Of a DNA stretch of 6,532 nucleotides, positions 1 to 6,264 are shown in pieces. The stretch is from the NCBI GenBank assembly GCA_030641085.1, contig DAOWIC010000271.1, positions 1-6,532 on the forward strand, read 5' to 3'. The translations under genes were made by a program, and so were the position numbers. Position 1 is the first letter of the stretch. Every line of letters begins with the position of its first letter. The stretch comes from Calditrichota bacterium (GTDB lineage: Bacteria; Zixibacteria; MSB-5A5; GN15; FEB-12). Below the pieces are notes generated by a model. The model searched no databases and was not told the DNA's origin. It was given only the letters and a program-made list of their open reading frames with translations.

Positions 1-631
1 CCATGAAAACAACGCGGTCGGCCACTTCGCGCGCAAAACCGATCTCGTGGGTCACGACCAGCATTGTCATCCCCTCGGCGGCAAGTTGCTTCATGACGGC
101 GAGCACCTCGCCGATCATCTCGGGATCGAGCGCCGATGTGACTTCATCGAATAACATGATTCTCGGATTCATCGCCAGCGCGCGGGCAATCGCCACCCGC
201 TGTTTCTGCCCGCCGGAGAGCTGTCCGGGAAAGGCATCGATTTTGTCATCGAGATCGACCTTGGCCAATATCTCGCGCGAGACGCGGGTCGCTTCCGCAG
301 CCGATCTTTTGCGCACCACGCGCTGGGCCAGGTTGACATTTTCCAGCACCGAAACATGCGGGAAGAGGTTAAACTGCTGAAAGACCATGCCGACCTCGAG
401 CCGGATCTGGTGAATATGGTAATGGCTCTTGTCGATCAAGAATCCATCGATATTGATCTCCCCCGCATCGATCTCTTCCAGGGCGTTAAGACATCTCAAA
501 AGCGTCGACTTGCCGGACCCGGACGGCCCCAGGATGACGACCACCTCGCCGTGATCGACGGTGAGACTGATATCGTCGACGGCGGCGATATCACCGAACC
601 GACAGACGATGTTTTTGACTTCAATGATCAT
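1..631 (-). CDS. Polar amino-acid ABC importer, ATP-binding subunit (GlnQ/HisP-like), C-terminus cut by window edge
   Basis: Cytoplasmic ATPase that powers import of a polar amino acid with the adjacent permease. 210 codons are visible from an ATG at 631; family members run about 240-250 residues, so roughly 30-40 C-terminal residues lie outside. All ABC motifs are intact: Walker A GPSGSGKST (35-43), Q-loop FQQF (84-87), signature LSGGQ (128-132), Walker B IMLFDE (158-163), D-loop SALD (166-169), and switch His in VVTHE (H195). The reading frame is open to the window edge. The ATG overlaps the last 11 bases of the permease gene, which implies translational coupling and one operon. The family assignment to GlnQ/HisP-type ATPases is firm because of the overall motif set and the partner permease. 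The actual substrate (Gln, Glu, Arg, His, Cys, opine) cannot be told from this subunit. Confidence 0.95.
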   Translation of the reverse strand, partial: MIIEVKNIVCRFGDIAAVDDISLTVDHGEVVVILGPSGSGKSTLLRCLNALEEIDAGEINIDGFLIDKSHYHIHQIRLEVGMVFQQFNLFPHVSVLENVNLAQRVVRKRSAAEATRVSREILAKVDLDDKIDAFPGQLSGGQKQRVAIARALAMNPRIMLFDEVTSALDPEMIGEVLAVMKQLAAEGMTMLVVTHEIGFAREVADRVVFM

Positions 632-1307
632 CGCGGCTCATTCCATAGCCGACCACGGCGTATTTTTTCTCCAGCCAGCGGACCAGACGTGTCAGGCTCA
701 GGGTCAGCACCAGGTAGATCAGCCCGACCGCCAGCCAGGTGTGGAAATCGAGAAAATACTGGGCGGCGTATTCGCGACCGGCGCGGGTAAGTTCGCGCAG
801 GCCGATGATCGAGACCAGCGAGGAGTCTTTGAGGCAGGCGATGAACTCGTTCGCACCGGGCGGCACCACGATGCGGATCGACTGCGGCAGAACGATATGC
901 CTCAGCGTTTGCCAGCGCGTCATCCCCAGCGACATGGCCGCCTCATGCTGACCGTAATCAACCGCCTTGATCCCGGAGCGGAATATTTCCGCCATGTAAG
1001 CGCCGTAGCAAACCCCAACCGCCAGGACCCCGGCAACGAAGCGATCCAGGTTGACAACTTTGCCCAGCCCGAAATAGAAGAAGAATATCAGGACCAGCAG
1101 CGGCACCCCGCGCAGGACATTGATATAGGCTCCCGCAAACCATCGGACAACCGAATTGCGCGAGATTCGAGCGATACCAAAGACAAGCCCGAGCACCAGC
1201 GCGATCAGATACGCCAGCAGCGAAATGAGAATTGTCCAGTGGACCACCTGGATCAGGTAGTAAAAGATGTTACCCATCAGGGCTATTTGTTCCGCGAGCC
1301 ACGACAT
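621..1307 (-). CDS. Polar amino-acid ABC importer, inner-membrane permease (GlnP/HisM family)
   Basis: Membrane channel subunit of a polar amino-acid importer, 228 residues, the usual length for the HisM/GlnP family. Hydrophobic segments lie at about 22-46, 65-80, 88-108, 155-172 and 190-208. The family hallmark RGVPLL is at 66-71. The cytoplasmic EAA loop that docks on the ATPase runs from about 121 (HEAAMSLGMTRWQ) through VLPQSIR to PPGANEF (149-155). The ATG at 1307 is preceded by CGGAA six bases upstream, a modest ribosome site; a second Met at residue 11 is possible but has less support. The gene lies 68 bases after the AsmA-like gene, and I see neither a clear terminator nor a good promoter in that gap, so partial read-through is plausible. 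No solute-binding protein gene lies upstream; it may follow the ATPase outside the window or sit elsewhere. Confidence 0.95.
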   Translation of the reverse strand: MSWLAEQIALMGNIFYYLIQVVHWTILISLLAYLIALVLGLVFGIARISRNSVVRWFAGAYINVLRGVPLLVLIFFFYFGLGKVVNLDRFVAGVLAVGVCYGAYMAEIFRSGIKAVDYGQHEAAMSLGMTRWQTLRHIVLPQSIRIVVPPGANEFIACLKDSSLVSIIGLRELTRAGREYAAQYFLDFHTWLAVGLIYLVLTLSLTRLVRWLEKKYAVVGYGMSRDDH

Positions 1308-1375
1308 AATTATTCCGTTGGTCGCTCCATATCAGACGGTCGCCGGACGAGTTGCGCGTTCACGGCGTCGGGTGA

Positions 1376-4213
1376 TTACTTTTTCTTCAGCAAGCCGTTG
1401 AGGAAATCCCCGGCCTCTTTGCTGATATTGTCGCCGACGTCCTTGGTCAGCGCCGAATAGTCTATCTTCAATTCGGGCTTGTCCAGGGTGCCACCGAAAC
1501 TCAACGGCAGTTTGACACGATCGACACTTTTGTCCGACAGCAGGCCCGCCAGACCTTCGATAAGGCCGCCCTTGGAGAGCAGTTTCTCGGTCCACGCTTT
1601 CGATAGCAGTATTGAGCCGTTGTAGTCTATCTCACCGGAGAAAGCATAGAACCCGTCCATATCTAAATCGCCTATATCCCCCAGCTTCGTTTTCATCTGA
1701 TCCAGATAAACTCTGCCGTCACGCACATTAATGTTCGTGACCAGATTCTTCAGCGTCTGCTCCTTGTCGAACGACTGGCCCGCTTTGTCGGCCAGCCCGG
1801 CGATCGCCGAATGGACCGCTCCCGAGGTGGTCAGCGTGCCTTTCTTCATCGACGATGTGGAATTCATGGTCAGTGAGTTCAGGAAACTCTCGGCATCCCA
1901 GCCGGTGGCGTTATAGGTGCCATTCAGATCGATTTTGCCCTTCAGATAGCCGCCGAATTTGGAGAAGCGGCTCACAAAATCATCCGCCTCGATCTGCAAT
2001 GCCCTGAACTCACCGGCGTAGCGCGGGTTCTCAAAATCGGTCAAGTCGATTGTGGTGTTACCTGCTACCTGTCCGGTGTAAACCATGCCGGTAACATCAT
2101 AGCACTCTATCTTGCGGTCGCGGATTTTGATCTTGCCGTTGATACCATTAAACTCGACCCCGCTGTAGACCAGGGTATCGAGCGCGAAAATACCGTTGCC
2201 GTCGATATCAGGCAGGATGATAGCCGAGACAGAATCAAGCGGTGCGGCCTCTGCCTCATCGCCCCCGGACCCGGGCACCGCCTCGGGGAAGAGTTTATCG
2301 ACATCGAAACGCTTCGATGACAGCGCGAACAGAAAGAGAGGTTTTTCCACCTGGCTGCGATCCAGACTTTTCAGCGGCAGCAGGTACGGGAACGGGTTGA
2401 TCAACTGGCCGGTGAACGAGGCATCGCTGGATACAAAGGCGACATCCATCCTCGATACGGTGATCGTATCAGGCGAGATCACCAGCTCGGTCTCGAACTT
2501 CTGAAGCGGTTCCGGTAGCAGGCTGTCGGTGTAAGAGGCGTTGGTAATAGAAACCGTCCCGCGCGGTTTGAAACTGGTATAGTCGGTCAGAACACCGATC
2601 AGGTTGAGATCAAGATCGAATTGGCCGCTCAGTTGCGGATTGCCCTTCTGCGGCAAGTAGGAATTCAGCAACGCCAGGTCCAGCCTGCCGTCGAAGCGTC
2701 CCTCCATGGTCGGCTCTATAGCGGCGGCCGTGGTTGAATCGGCCAGAATGTACGGCACGAGATCGTTGATGCGTCCGTCGAAGCTGAATGTCCCCGACTT
2801 TGTCCGGGCGCTGAAATTCCGCACATGAGTGAGACGGTTGTCGAAATATACTTCGAGATCAAACTGATCGATCGGCTCCGGCAGAAGGACGGAGTTGTAA
2901 CGGCCATCGGTGACTTTCAGGTCGCCGGAGAATCCGAGCGCCCGGTAATCACTGGGACGACCCGAGAGCTTGATGGCAAACTCGGCCTGACCGGCGATCT
3001 CGAGGTTCTCCTCGGGCGGCAAAAACGGCTGCACACAGGCAAGATTGATTCGACCGGCCAACTCCCCGTTGATAACCGGATCGGCGAAGTTGTCCACCAC
3101 CATGTGGCCTTTCAACGGAGCGCCGTCAAAGGTGCCATCCTCGATATTGAAGCGCAGGTTGTCGTTCTTGAAATCGATCAGGGCGCGCTTGAACTTGAAC
3201 TCGCCCGGCACCTGCGCGGTGGTTATACTGGCTGACGATAGCACCGACGTGCCGTAATAGGTCAGCGGCTCCTCAGAAGATTGGTCATATTCCAGATCAA
3301 CATCGACCGACAGTTCACCTTTGATAGTGTAGTCTTTCAGAAGTTCGGCGCGGTCGGCGGGGACGAATTTGACAATGTCGGCAAAGGCTATCCGCTCCGA
3401 CTTGATGCCGAGTTTGGTCTTCACCACTCCCAGCGGATCCACCGCTTCACCGGCGAGCGACAACTCGACACCGTTAAGAGTAAGTTTCGCTTGTTCGAGT
3501 GTGATCAGTTTCGCGGGTATGTCATATGCAGCCCGGTAGCCCAATTCAACCGCCAGGTCGGGGATTGATCCCAATCCGGACGCGCGCACCGAGGCCACCG
3601 ACAGTTCGCCGGTCGATTGATAGACCTGCGCGCGCGGGTTTTCCAGCGAGGTTGACAGGCTCAGCCCGGACAGATCGACGGCGATCCCGGAACTGTCGTC
3701 GGTGTAAGACAGAATCCCCAGCCTGATTTCGAGATGGTCAAATGTAACCGCCACCGCGGCCGCTTTACCCTCCGGAGTCATCTTTTCCGCCATCTCGGGT
3801 GGGGCTTTTTCTTCGAGAGCCGTGAAGGTGAAGTTGTTGGAACCGTCTTTGTTCTTGACCAGCCGGATCTCCGGCTTGTTGACTATCAGTCGGTCGACCG
3901 CGTAGTTGCCGGAAATGAGTGGCCATAACTGCAGCTTGATATCGACATCCTCGGCGGTAAGCATCGGTTTGCCCTCGTAGCCGGGAGGGTTGCCAACAGT
4001 AACATCGACCAGTTGCACTCCAAGGCCGCCCCAGATCGAGATATCGACTCCCTCGACATTTATCTCGCGCCCGAGCGCAGCGCTGCCTTTCTCTATCGCG
4101 AGCGCCTTCGCCTTTTCAAGCGGGAAGAACAGTTTCAAACCGATTACGGCGATGATTAGCAGAACGAGGAAGATCCCCGCGATCCATGCAATTATTTTCA
4201 GTAGTTTTCTCAT
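1376..4213 (-). CDS. AsmA-family envelope protein, 945 residues
   Basis: Large AsmA-like protein. By family knowledge these are anchored in the inner membrane by one N-terminal helix, project a long repeated beta groove into the periplasm, and are linked to lipid transport and outer-membrane homeostasis. Visible here: basic start MRKLLK, one hydrophobic helix at about 7-30, then the characteristic AsmA N-domain (residues about 31-130, with ALGREINVEGVDIS, VTVGNPPGYEGKPML and the WPLISGNYAVDRLIVNKPEI stretch). Beta-rich repeats follow, and the C-terminal AsmA_2-like part lies at about 755-925, ending in a Lys-rich tail. Residues 387-490 and 509-612 are a gap-free tandem duplication. An acidic low-complexity linker lies at about 646-658. 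The start is supported by CAAAGG seven bases before the ATG and by the promoter just upstream. It lies after the hydrolase terminator and before the importer genes. The lipid or partner is unknown. Confidence 0.9.
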   Translation of the reverse strand: MRKLLKIIAWIAGIFLVLLIIAVIGLKLFFPLEKAKALAIEKGSAALGREINVEGVDISIWGGLGVQLVDVTVGNPPGYEGKPMLTAEDVDIKLQLWPLISGNYAVDRLIVNKPEIRLVKNKDGSNNFTFTALEEKAPPEMAEKMTPEGKAAAVAVTFDHLEIRLGILSYTDDSSGIAVDLSGLSLSTSLENPRAQVYQSTGELSVASVRASGLGSIPDLAVELGYRAAYDIPAKLITLEQAKLTLNGVELSLAGEAVDPLGVVKTKLGIKSERIAFADIVKFVPADRAELLKDYTIKGELSVDVDLEYDQSSEEPLTYYGTSVLSSASITTAQVPGEFKFKRALIDFKNDNLRFNIEDGTFDGAPLKGHMVVDNFADPVINGELAGRINLACVQPFLPPEENLEIAGQAEFAIKLSGRPSDYRALGFSGDLKVTDGRYNSVLLPEPIDQFDLEVYFDNRLTHVRNFSARTKSGTFSFDGRINDLVPYILADSTTAAAIEPTMEGRFDGRLDLALLNSYLPQKGNPQLSGQFDLDLNLIGVLTDYTSFKPRGTVSITNASYTDSLLPEPLQKFETELVISPDTITVSRMDVAFVSSDASFTGQLINPFPYLLPLKSLDRSQVEKPLFLFALSSKRFDVDKLFPEAVPGSGGDEAEAAPLDSVSAIILPDIDGNGIFALDTLVYSGVEFNGINGKIKIRDRKIECYDVTGMVYTGQVAGNTTIDLTDFENPRYAGEFRALQIEADDFVSRFSKFGGYLKGKIDLNGTYNATGWDAESFLNSLTMNSTSSMKKGTLTTSGAVHSAIAGLADKAGQSFDKEQTLKNLVTNINVRDGRVYLDQMKTKLGDIGDLDMDGFYAFSGEIDYNGSILLSKAWTEKLLSKGGLIEGLAGLLSDKSVDRVKLPLSFGGTLDKPELKIDYSALTKDVGDNISKEAGDFLNGLLKKK
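2378..3055 (-). repeat. Internal tandem duplication inside the AsmA-like gene (two units, 366-base period)
   Basis: At protein level residues 387-490 (bases 3055-2744) align without gaps to residues 509-612 (bases 2689-2378) at a constant offset of 122. Matching anchors are GRIN/GRLD (387/509), FLP/YLP (397/519), LSG/LIG (416/538), SGDLKVTDGRY/PRGTVSITNASY ending at Y439/Y561, LLPEP (443/565), F451/F573, FDGR/FTGQ (478/600) and VPYIL/FPYLL (486/608). The copies are clearly diverged, so this is an old duplication. More distant versions of the unit appear before it (about 275-385) and after it (about 627-735), with looser spacing. Confidence 0.8.
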
Positions 4214-4245
4214 ACCTCAGCCTTTGACATCCATGTTTAACCTGA

Positions 4246-4274
4246 ATTTTAACATATAGACCGCGTGTAATCAA
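4246..4274 (-). promoter_or_regulatory. Putative sigma70 promoter of the AsmA-like gene
   Basis: On the minus strand a -35 box TTGATT (4274-4269) is followed after exactly 17 bases by a -10 box TAAAAT (4251-4246). This predicts a transcript start near 4239 and a leader of about 26 bases before the ATG at 4213. It lies just after the terminator of the upstream hydrolase gene, in an AT-rich stretch, which fits a separate transcription unit. Sequence match only. Confidence 0.5.
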
Positions 4275-4289
4275 TCAAAACATTGCGCC

Positions 4290-4322
4290 AAAAAAAGGGG
4301 CAGGAACCTGCCGCTCCTGCCC
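4290..4322 (-). terminator. Intrinsic terminator of the UPF0173 hydrolase gene
   Basis: On the minus strand GGGCAGGA (4322-4315) pairs perfectly with TCCTGCCC (4305-4298) across a 9-base loop, followed by one C and seven T (4296-4290). It lies 54 bases after the hydrolase stop codon. The loop also holds a second GGCAG that can pair with the same CTGCC arm (GGCAG-GTTC-CTGCC), so a shorter alternative hairpin is possible. This is the clearest terminator in the window. Confidence 0.88.
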
Positions 4323-4376
4323 ATCTCGAATTCACATGCCGCAGGGAATTCCCGTGGCGGCGTCTTTGCCTGCTGA

Positions 4377-5057
4377 TTATACGTCCAGACTGCCACCCGG
4401 TTCGAGAATAACCACCTCCGCCATCGAGCCAACCTTTTTGGCGAAGCTCTTCGGGTCGGTCTCGATAATATCCCAGGTGTCGAAGTGGATGGGCACTACC
4501 TTTTTGGGTCTGAGAAGCTCTACCGCCTTGACTGCGTCATCAATACCCATCGTAAAATTGTCGCCGATCGGCAGGAAGGCCAGGTCGATCGGGGTCATCT
4601 CGCCGATCAGTTTCATGTCGTAAAACAGGCCGGTGTCCCCCGAATGGTAGATCGATTTACCGCCGATGGTCACGACAAAGCCGACCGGCGGGCCGGTGTA
4701 ACGGGACGCATCGGGGCCATAGCCGCCGCCATGATGCGCGATAGTCAGCTTGACGCGACCGAAGTCGAAATTGTGGCCGCCGCCGATGTGCATCGGGTGG
4801 ATATTGGCGCCCTCGCCGGCACAGAGATTGGCCAGCTCGAAAGTGGCGATCACAGTCGCGCCGGTACGTTTGGCGATAGCGACCGCGTCGCCGACATGGT
4901 CACCGTGGCCGTGAGTGAGCAGGATATAGTTGACATCGATCTCATCCGCCTTGACCGGGGACTTCGGGTTGTCGGTGATGAACGGATCGATAATCAGTTT
5001 GTGGTTTCCTTCGGTGATTGTCACGCAGGAATGACCGAGGAATCTTACCTGTGGCAT
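4377..5057 (-). CDS. UPF0173-type metal-dependent hydrolase (metallo-beta-lactamase fold)
   Basis: Soluble cytoplasmic protein of 226 residues, the typical length for the UPF0173 / YtkL-like group of the metallo-beta-lactamase superfamily. No signal peptide. Metal ligands are in place: THGHGDHVGD (H49, H51, D53, H54), the AHH pair (108-109), the bridging Asp in HSGDTG (D141) and the final His in PIHFDT (H191). Start motif VRFLGHSCVTI (4-14) and DPFITDNP (24-31) are also typical of the group. The ATG at 5057 has a strong GGGAG site eight bases upstream. The gene is monocistronic by layout: its own upstream promoter candidate and a strong terminator after it. The natural substrate of the family is not established, so the call stops at hydrolase. 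Fold and catalytic site are near certain. Confidence 0.95.
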   Translation of the reverse strand: MPQVRFLGHSCVTITEGNHKLIIDPFITDNPKSPVKADEIDVNYILLTHGHGDHVGDAVAIAKRTGATVIATFELANLCAGEGANIHPMHIGGGHNFDFGRVKLTIAHHGGGYGPDASRYTGPPVGFVVTIGGKSIYHSGDTGLFYDMKLIGEMTPIDLAFLPIGDNFTMGIDDAVKAVELLRPKKVVPIHFDTWDIIETDPKSFAKKVGSMAEVVILEPGGSLDV

Positions 5058-5090
5058 AATCTATTCTCCCATGTATTCTTGATGCTTTTG

Positions 5091-5103
5091 GTGTCATTGA
5101 CAC
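5091..5103. repeat. Perfect 13-base palindrome in the hydrolase leader, next to an A/T tract
   Basis: GTGTCA-T-TGACAC is a perfect inverted repeat with one central base. It borders an unbroken run of eight T (5104-5111; A on the transcribed minus strand). It lies 34 bases before the hydrolase ATG, downstream of the predicted transcript start. It could be a repressor site or a small mRNA hairpin. On the plus strand it has the look of a weak terminator (5-bp stem, 3-base loop, eight T), but no plus-strand gene precedes it. Confidence 0.5.
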
Positions 5104-5134
5104 TTTTTTTTCGTTGATTGCTCTGTTCGTGTTA

Positions 5135-5163
5135 AATATCTACGACTGACCCGCCCCGGTCAA
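5135..5163 (-). promoter_or_regulatory. Putative sigma70 promoter of the UPF0173 hydrolase gene
   Basis: On the minus strand TTGACC (5163-5158) and GATATT (5140-5135) are separated by 17 bases. The -35 matches five of six consensus bases and the -10 four of six. The predicted leader is about 70 bases and carries the 13-base palindrome. An inverted repeat with 5-base arms (TGACC 5147-5151 and GGTCA 5158-5162) overlaps the -35 box and could be an operator, but it is short. Confidence 0.4.
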
Positions 5164-5176
5164 TAAGATTTTTTAC

Positions 5177-5194
5177 GTGGGCAGGCATTGCCTG
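5177..5194 (+). repeat. REP-like palindrome with GTGG head
   Basis: GTGG (5177-5180) leads into the perfect inverted repeat CAGGCA-T-TGCCTG (5182-5194). The head-plus-palindrome layout is the same as in the other elements listed for this window. Alone it would be weak evidence; it gains weight from the clear pair 70 bases downstream. Confidence 0.45.
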
Positions 5195-5262
5195 ATTTGG
5201 CCGATCCCGCAGGTCCGGTTCCGGAGGGCGCGAAGCGACCGCAGAAACCCGACGTCCCATTC

Positions 5263-5317
5263 GTAGGGACATGATTTATCATGTCCGGGGCAAGCATTTG
5301 ATAAATCAAATGCCTAC
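5263..5317. repeat. Paired inverted REP-like element (REPIN-like)
   Basis: Two perfect hairpins stand back to back. The left is GTAG head (5263-5266) then GGACATGA-TTTA-TCATGTCC (5267-5286). The right is GCATTTGA-TAAA-TCAAATGC (5294-5313) closed by CTAC (5314-5317), which is the GTAG head read on the other strand. The outer GTAGG (5263-5267) and CCTAC (5313-5317) are complementary, so the whole can also fold as a three-way structure. A GTAG head before a palindrome, with two copies in opposite orientation, is the known layout of REP pairs mobilised in other bacteria by RAYT-type tyrosine transposases. No RAYT gene is in the window. Confidence 0.75.
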
Positions 5318-5356
5318 ACCGTTGTGGGCGACAGTGAAATGACAAACTCTATCCTG

Positions 5357-5385
5357 TTGACATCATCGCCGCAACCATCTACATT
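5357..5385 (+). promoter_or_regulatory. Putative sigma70 promoter of the CPBP protease gene
   Basis: A perfect -35 box TTGACA (5357-5362) is followed after 17 bases by TACATT (5380-5385; four of six consensus bases). The predicted start is near 5392, giving a leader of about 38 bases before the GTG at 5430. It is the best promoter match in the window. Confidence 0.6.
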
Positions 5386-5429
5386 GCGGGCGGTTTCAGA
5401 TCGCCACAACTGTTGAAAAGAGGCCCGAA

Positions 5430-6125
5430 GTGAAATCACTCTGGACTGTACTTCACATTGCCGGCGTCTTTGTTCTTGGTATTCTCATCTTGATGGTCGC
5501 ATCCACACTGGCGCAGATTCTCTCCGTCACCCTGGCAAGCGGCAGGGCTATCCCCTGGCTCATGCCCATGTTGACCCACGGCTTCATGCTGCTGCTATCG
5601 CTGGCGGCGATGGCGGTTTTCAGTCGAGGTCGACTCGGAGTGTTTGGAGTGGCGTCGTTTCGCATCCGCCCGTTCGCGCTGATCGCGGGACTTAGCCTCG
5701 CGGTGGGGCTGGCGGCCAATTTGCTCTTTTCCGTGCTGGAGCTTGAATTCGATCCGGTGCCTGGGTTTACTTTTTTTAACACGGTTATTTTCGTCTGGCT
5801 CTGGGCGAGTATTTGCGAGGAGGCGCTCTGCCGGGGTCTGCTGCAGACCCTGTTTGCTCAGGCAACCGAGCGGTCGTTCAATTTTGGGCCGTTGAAACTC
5901 AGTCTGGCGAATATTCTGGCGGGCGTTATGTTCTGCTTGATGCACGTACCGGTCATAATGATGGGAGCCTCACCGACGGTGCTGGCGGTGTTGCTTCCGG
6001 CGGCGTTTATCTTAGGACTGATCGCGGGATATGTGCGCGAGAACCGGGGCAGCCTTTATCCGGCGATCATTGTCCACATGCTGTTCAACATCTCCGGCTC
6101 ACTGGTGGAGTGGGTGATTGGGTGA
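5430..6125 (+). CDS. CPBP-family intramembrane metalloprotease (Abi/CAAX-protease-like)
   Basis: Polytopic inner-membrane protein of 231 residues, normal length for the CPBP (CAAX protease and bacteriocin-processing) family. Hydrophobic segments cover most of the chain (about 8-32, 44-64, 80-103, 114-129, 158-178, 184-202, 208-228). The three family motifs are intact: EExxxR at E130, E131 and R135 (ICEEALCRG), FxxxH at F168 and H172, and HxxxN at H216 and N220. These are the residues expected to bind metal and cut within the membrane. The GTG start at 5430 follows AAAAGAGG (5416-5423) six bases upstream, and the promoter at 5357-5385 points to it. It stands alone: divergent from the hydrolase and followed by palindromic repeats. 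Family roles range from processing of lipidated peptides to bacteriocin self-immunity; nothing nearby (no peptide precursor, no bacteriocin genes) chooses among them. Confidence 0.93.
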   Translation: MKSLWTVLHIAGVFVLGILILMVASTLAQILSVTLASGRAIPWLMPMLTHGFMLLLSLAAMAVFSRGRLGVFGVASFRIRPFALIAGLSLAVGLAANLLFSVLELEFDPVPGFTFFNTVIFVWLWASICEEALCRGLLQTLFAQATERSFNFGPLKLSLANILAGVMFCLMHVPVIMMGASPTVLAVLLPAAFILGLIAGYVRENRGSLYPAIIVHMLFNISGSLVEWVIG

Positions 6126-6148
6126 TATTTCTGGGTGGAAGCCTGTTT

Positions 6149-6190
6149 GTGGGCGGCAGACGCCTGCCCGCCGGTGGAGGACCCTCGTCC
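6149..6190 (+). repeat. REP-like GC-rich hairpins after the CPBP gene
   Basis: GTGG (6149-6152) overlaps a stem GGCGGCAG (6152-6159), loop ACGC, CTGCCCGCC (6164-6172) with one bulged C. A second GTGG (6174-6177) overlaps a weaker hairpin, GGAC-CCTC-GTCC (6179-6190), that can be lengthened by two more pairs across one mismatch. The first lies 23 bases after the protease stop codon and could help to end transcription or protect the mRNA, although no T-run follows. Confidence 0.5.
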
Positions 6191-6203
6191 GCCTTGAAGC
6201 TTC

Positions 6204-6231
6204 CGTCATACCCGCGAAGGCGAGTATCCAG
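6204..6231. repeat. Dispersed-repeat copy: ATACCCGC-GAAG-GCGAGTAT imperfect palindrome
   Basis: ATACCCGC (6208-6215) pairs with GCGAGTAT (6220-6227) with one mismatch around a GAAG loop, flanked by CCGTC and CCAGG. On the minus strand it translates to WILAFAGMT. A near-identical peptide (WIPAFAGMT) is a well-known artefact of a repeat found in many bacterial genomes, so I read this as a copy of that repeat and treat the open frame across it (6500-6099) as spurious. Recognition is from memory of the motif, not from a search. Confidence 0.6.
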
Positions 6232-6233
6232 GA

Positions 6234-6260
6234 GTAGGTCAGGACCCTTGCGGTCCTGAC
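6234..6260 (+). repeat. REP-like palindrome with GTAG head
   Basis: GTAG (6234-6237) is followed by GTCAGGACC (6238-6246), loop CTTGC, and the perfect complement GGTCCTGAC (6252-6260). The 9-bp stem is among the strongest in the window. It has the same orientation as the next element, 5 bases further on. Confidence 0.65.
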
Positions 6261-6264
6261 AATT

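Larger units (their letters stand above)
5058..5429. other. Divergent intergenic region between hydrolase and CPBP protease
   Basis: 372 bases without a credible gene. From left to right it holds the hydrolase leader with palindrome and A/T tract, the leftward promoter, a T-run at 5169-5174, a GTGG-headed palindrome at 5177-5194, a GC-rich stretch (about 5200-5258) with a small CCGG-centred inverted repeat (TCCGG-TT-CCGGA, 5214-5225), a paired REP-like element at 5263-5317, and the rightward promoter at 5357-5385. Reading frames crossing it have no ribosome site and simply translate the palindromes. Confidence 0.8.

Noticed and set aside
161..163. Val instead of Pro in the ATPase Walker B region (FDEVTSALDP rather than FDEPTSALDP)
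   Set aside because: This variant is common in polar amino-acid transporter ATPases and the catalytic Asp and Glu are intact. Start and end given here are residue numbers of the ATPase, not bases.
1308..1375. Terminator or promoter in the gap between the AsmA-like gene and the permease gene
   Set aside because: Only a five-pair CGCCG/CGGCG stem with a 17-base loop and no T-run was found, and no paired -35/-10 boxes with good spacing.
561..1460. Long plus-strand open frame opposite the permease gene
   Set aside because: It is antisense to a protein with unmistakable GlnP/HisM motifs. Its product is low in structure-like pattern, rich in Gln, Arg and Asp, and there is no ribosome site; it is a shadow of GC-biased codons.
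4485..5117. Plus-strand open frame of 210 codons opposite the UPF0173 gene
   Set aside because: The minus-strand protein has every metal ligand, a ribosome site and a terminator. The opposite frame has no recognisable domain.
5147..5174. Possible plus-strand terminator (TGACC/GGTCA stem then six T)
   Set aside because: The stem is only five pairs, the T-run starts six bases after it, and no plus-strand gene lies upstream. The same bases fit better as the -35 region of the leftward promoter.
5813..6259. Plus-strand open frame running through the CPBP 3' half into the repeats
   Set aside because: It overlaps the CPBP gene in another frame and ends by translating palindromic repeats.
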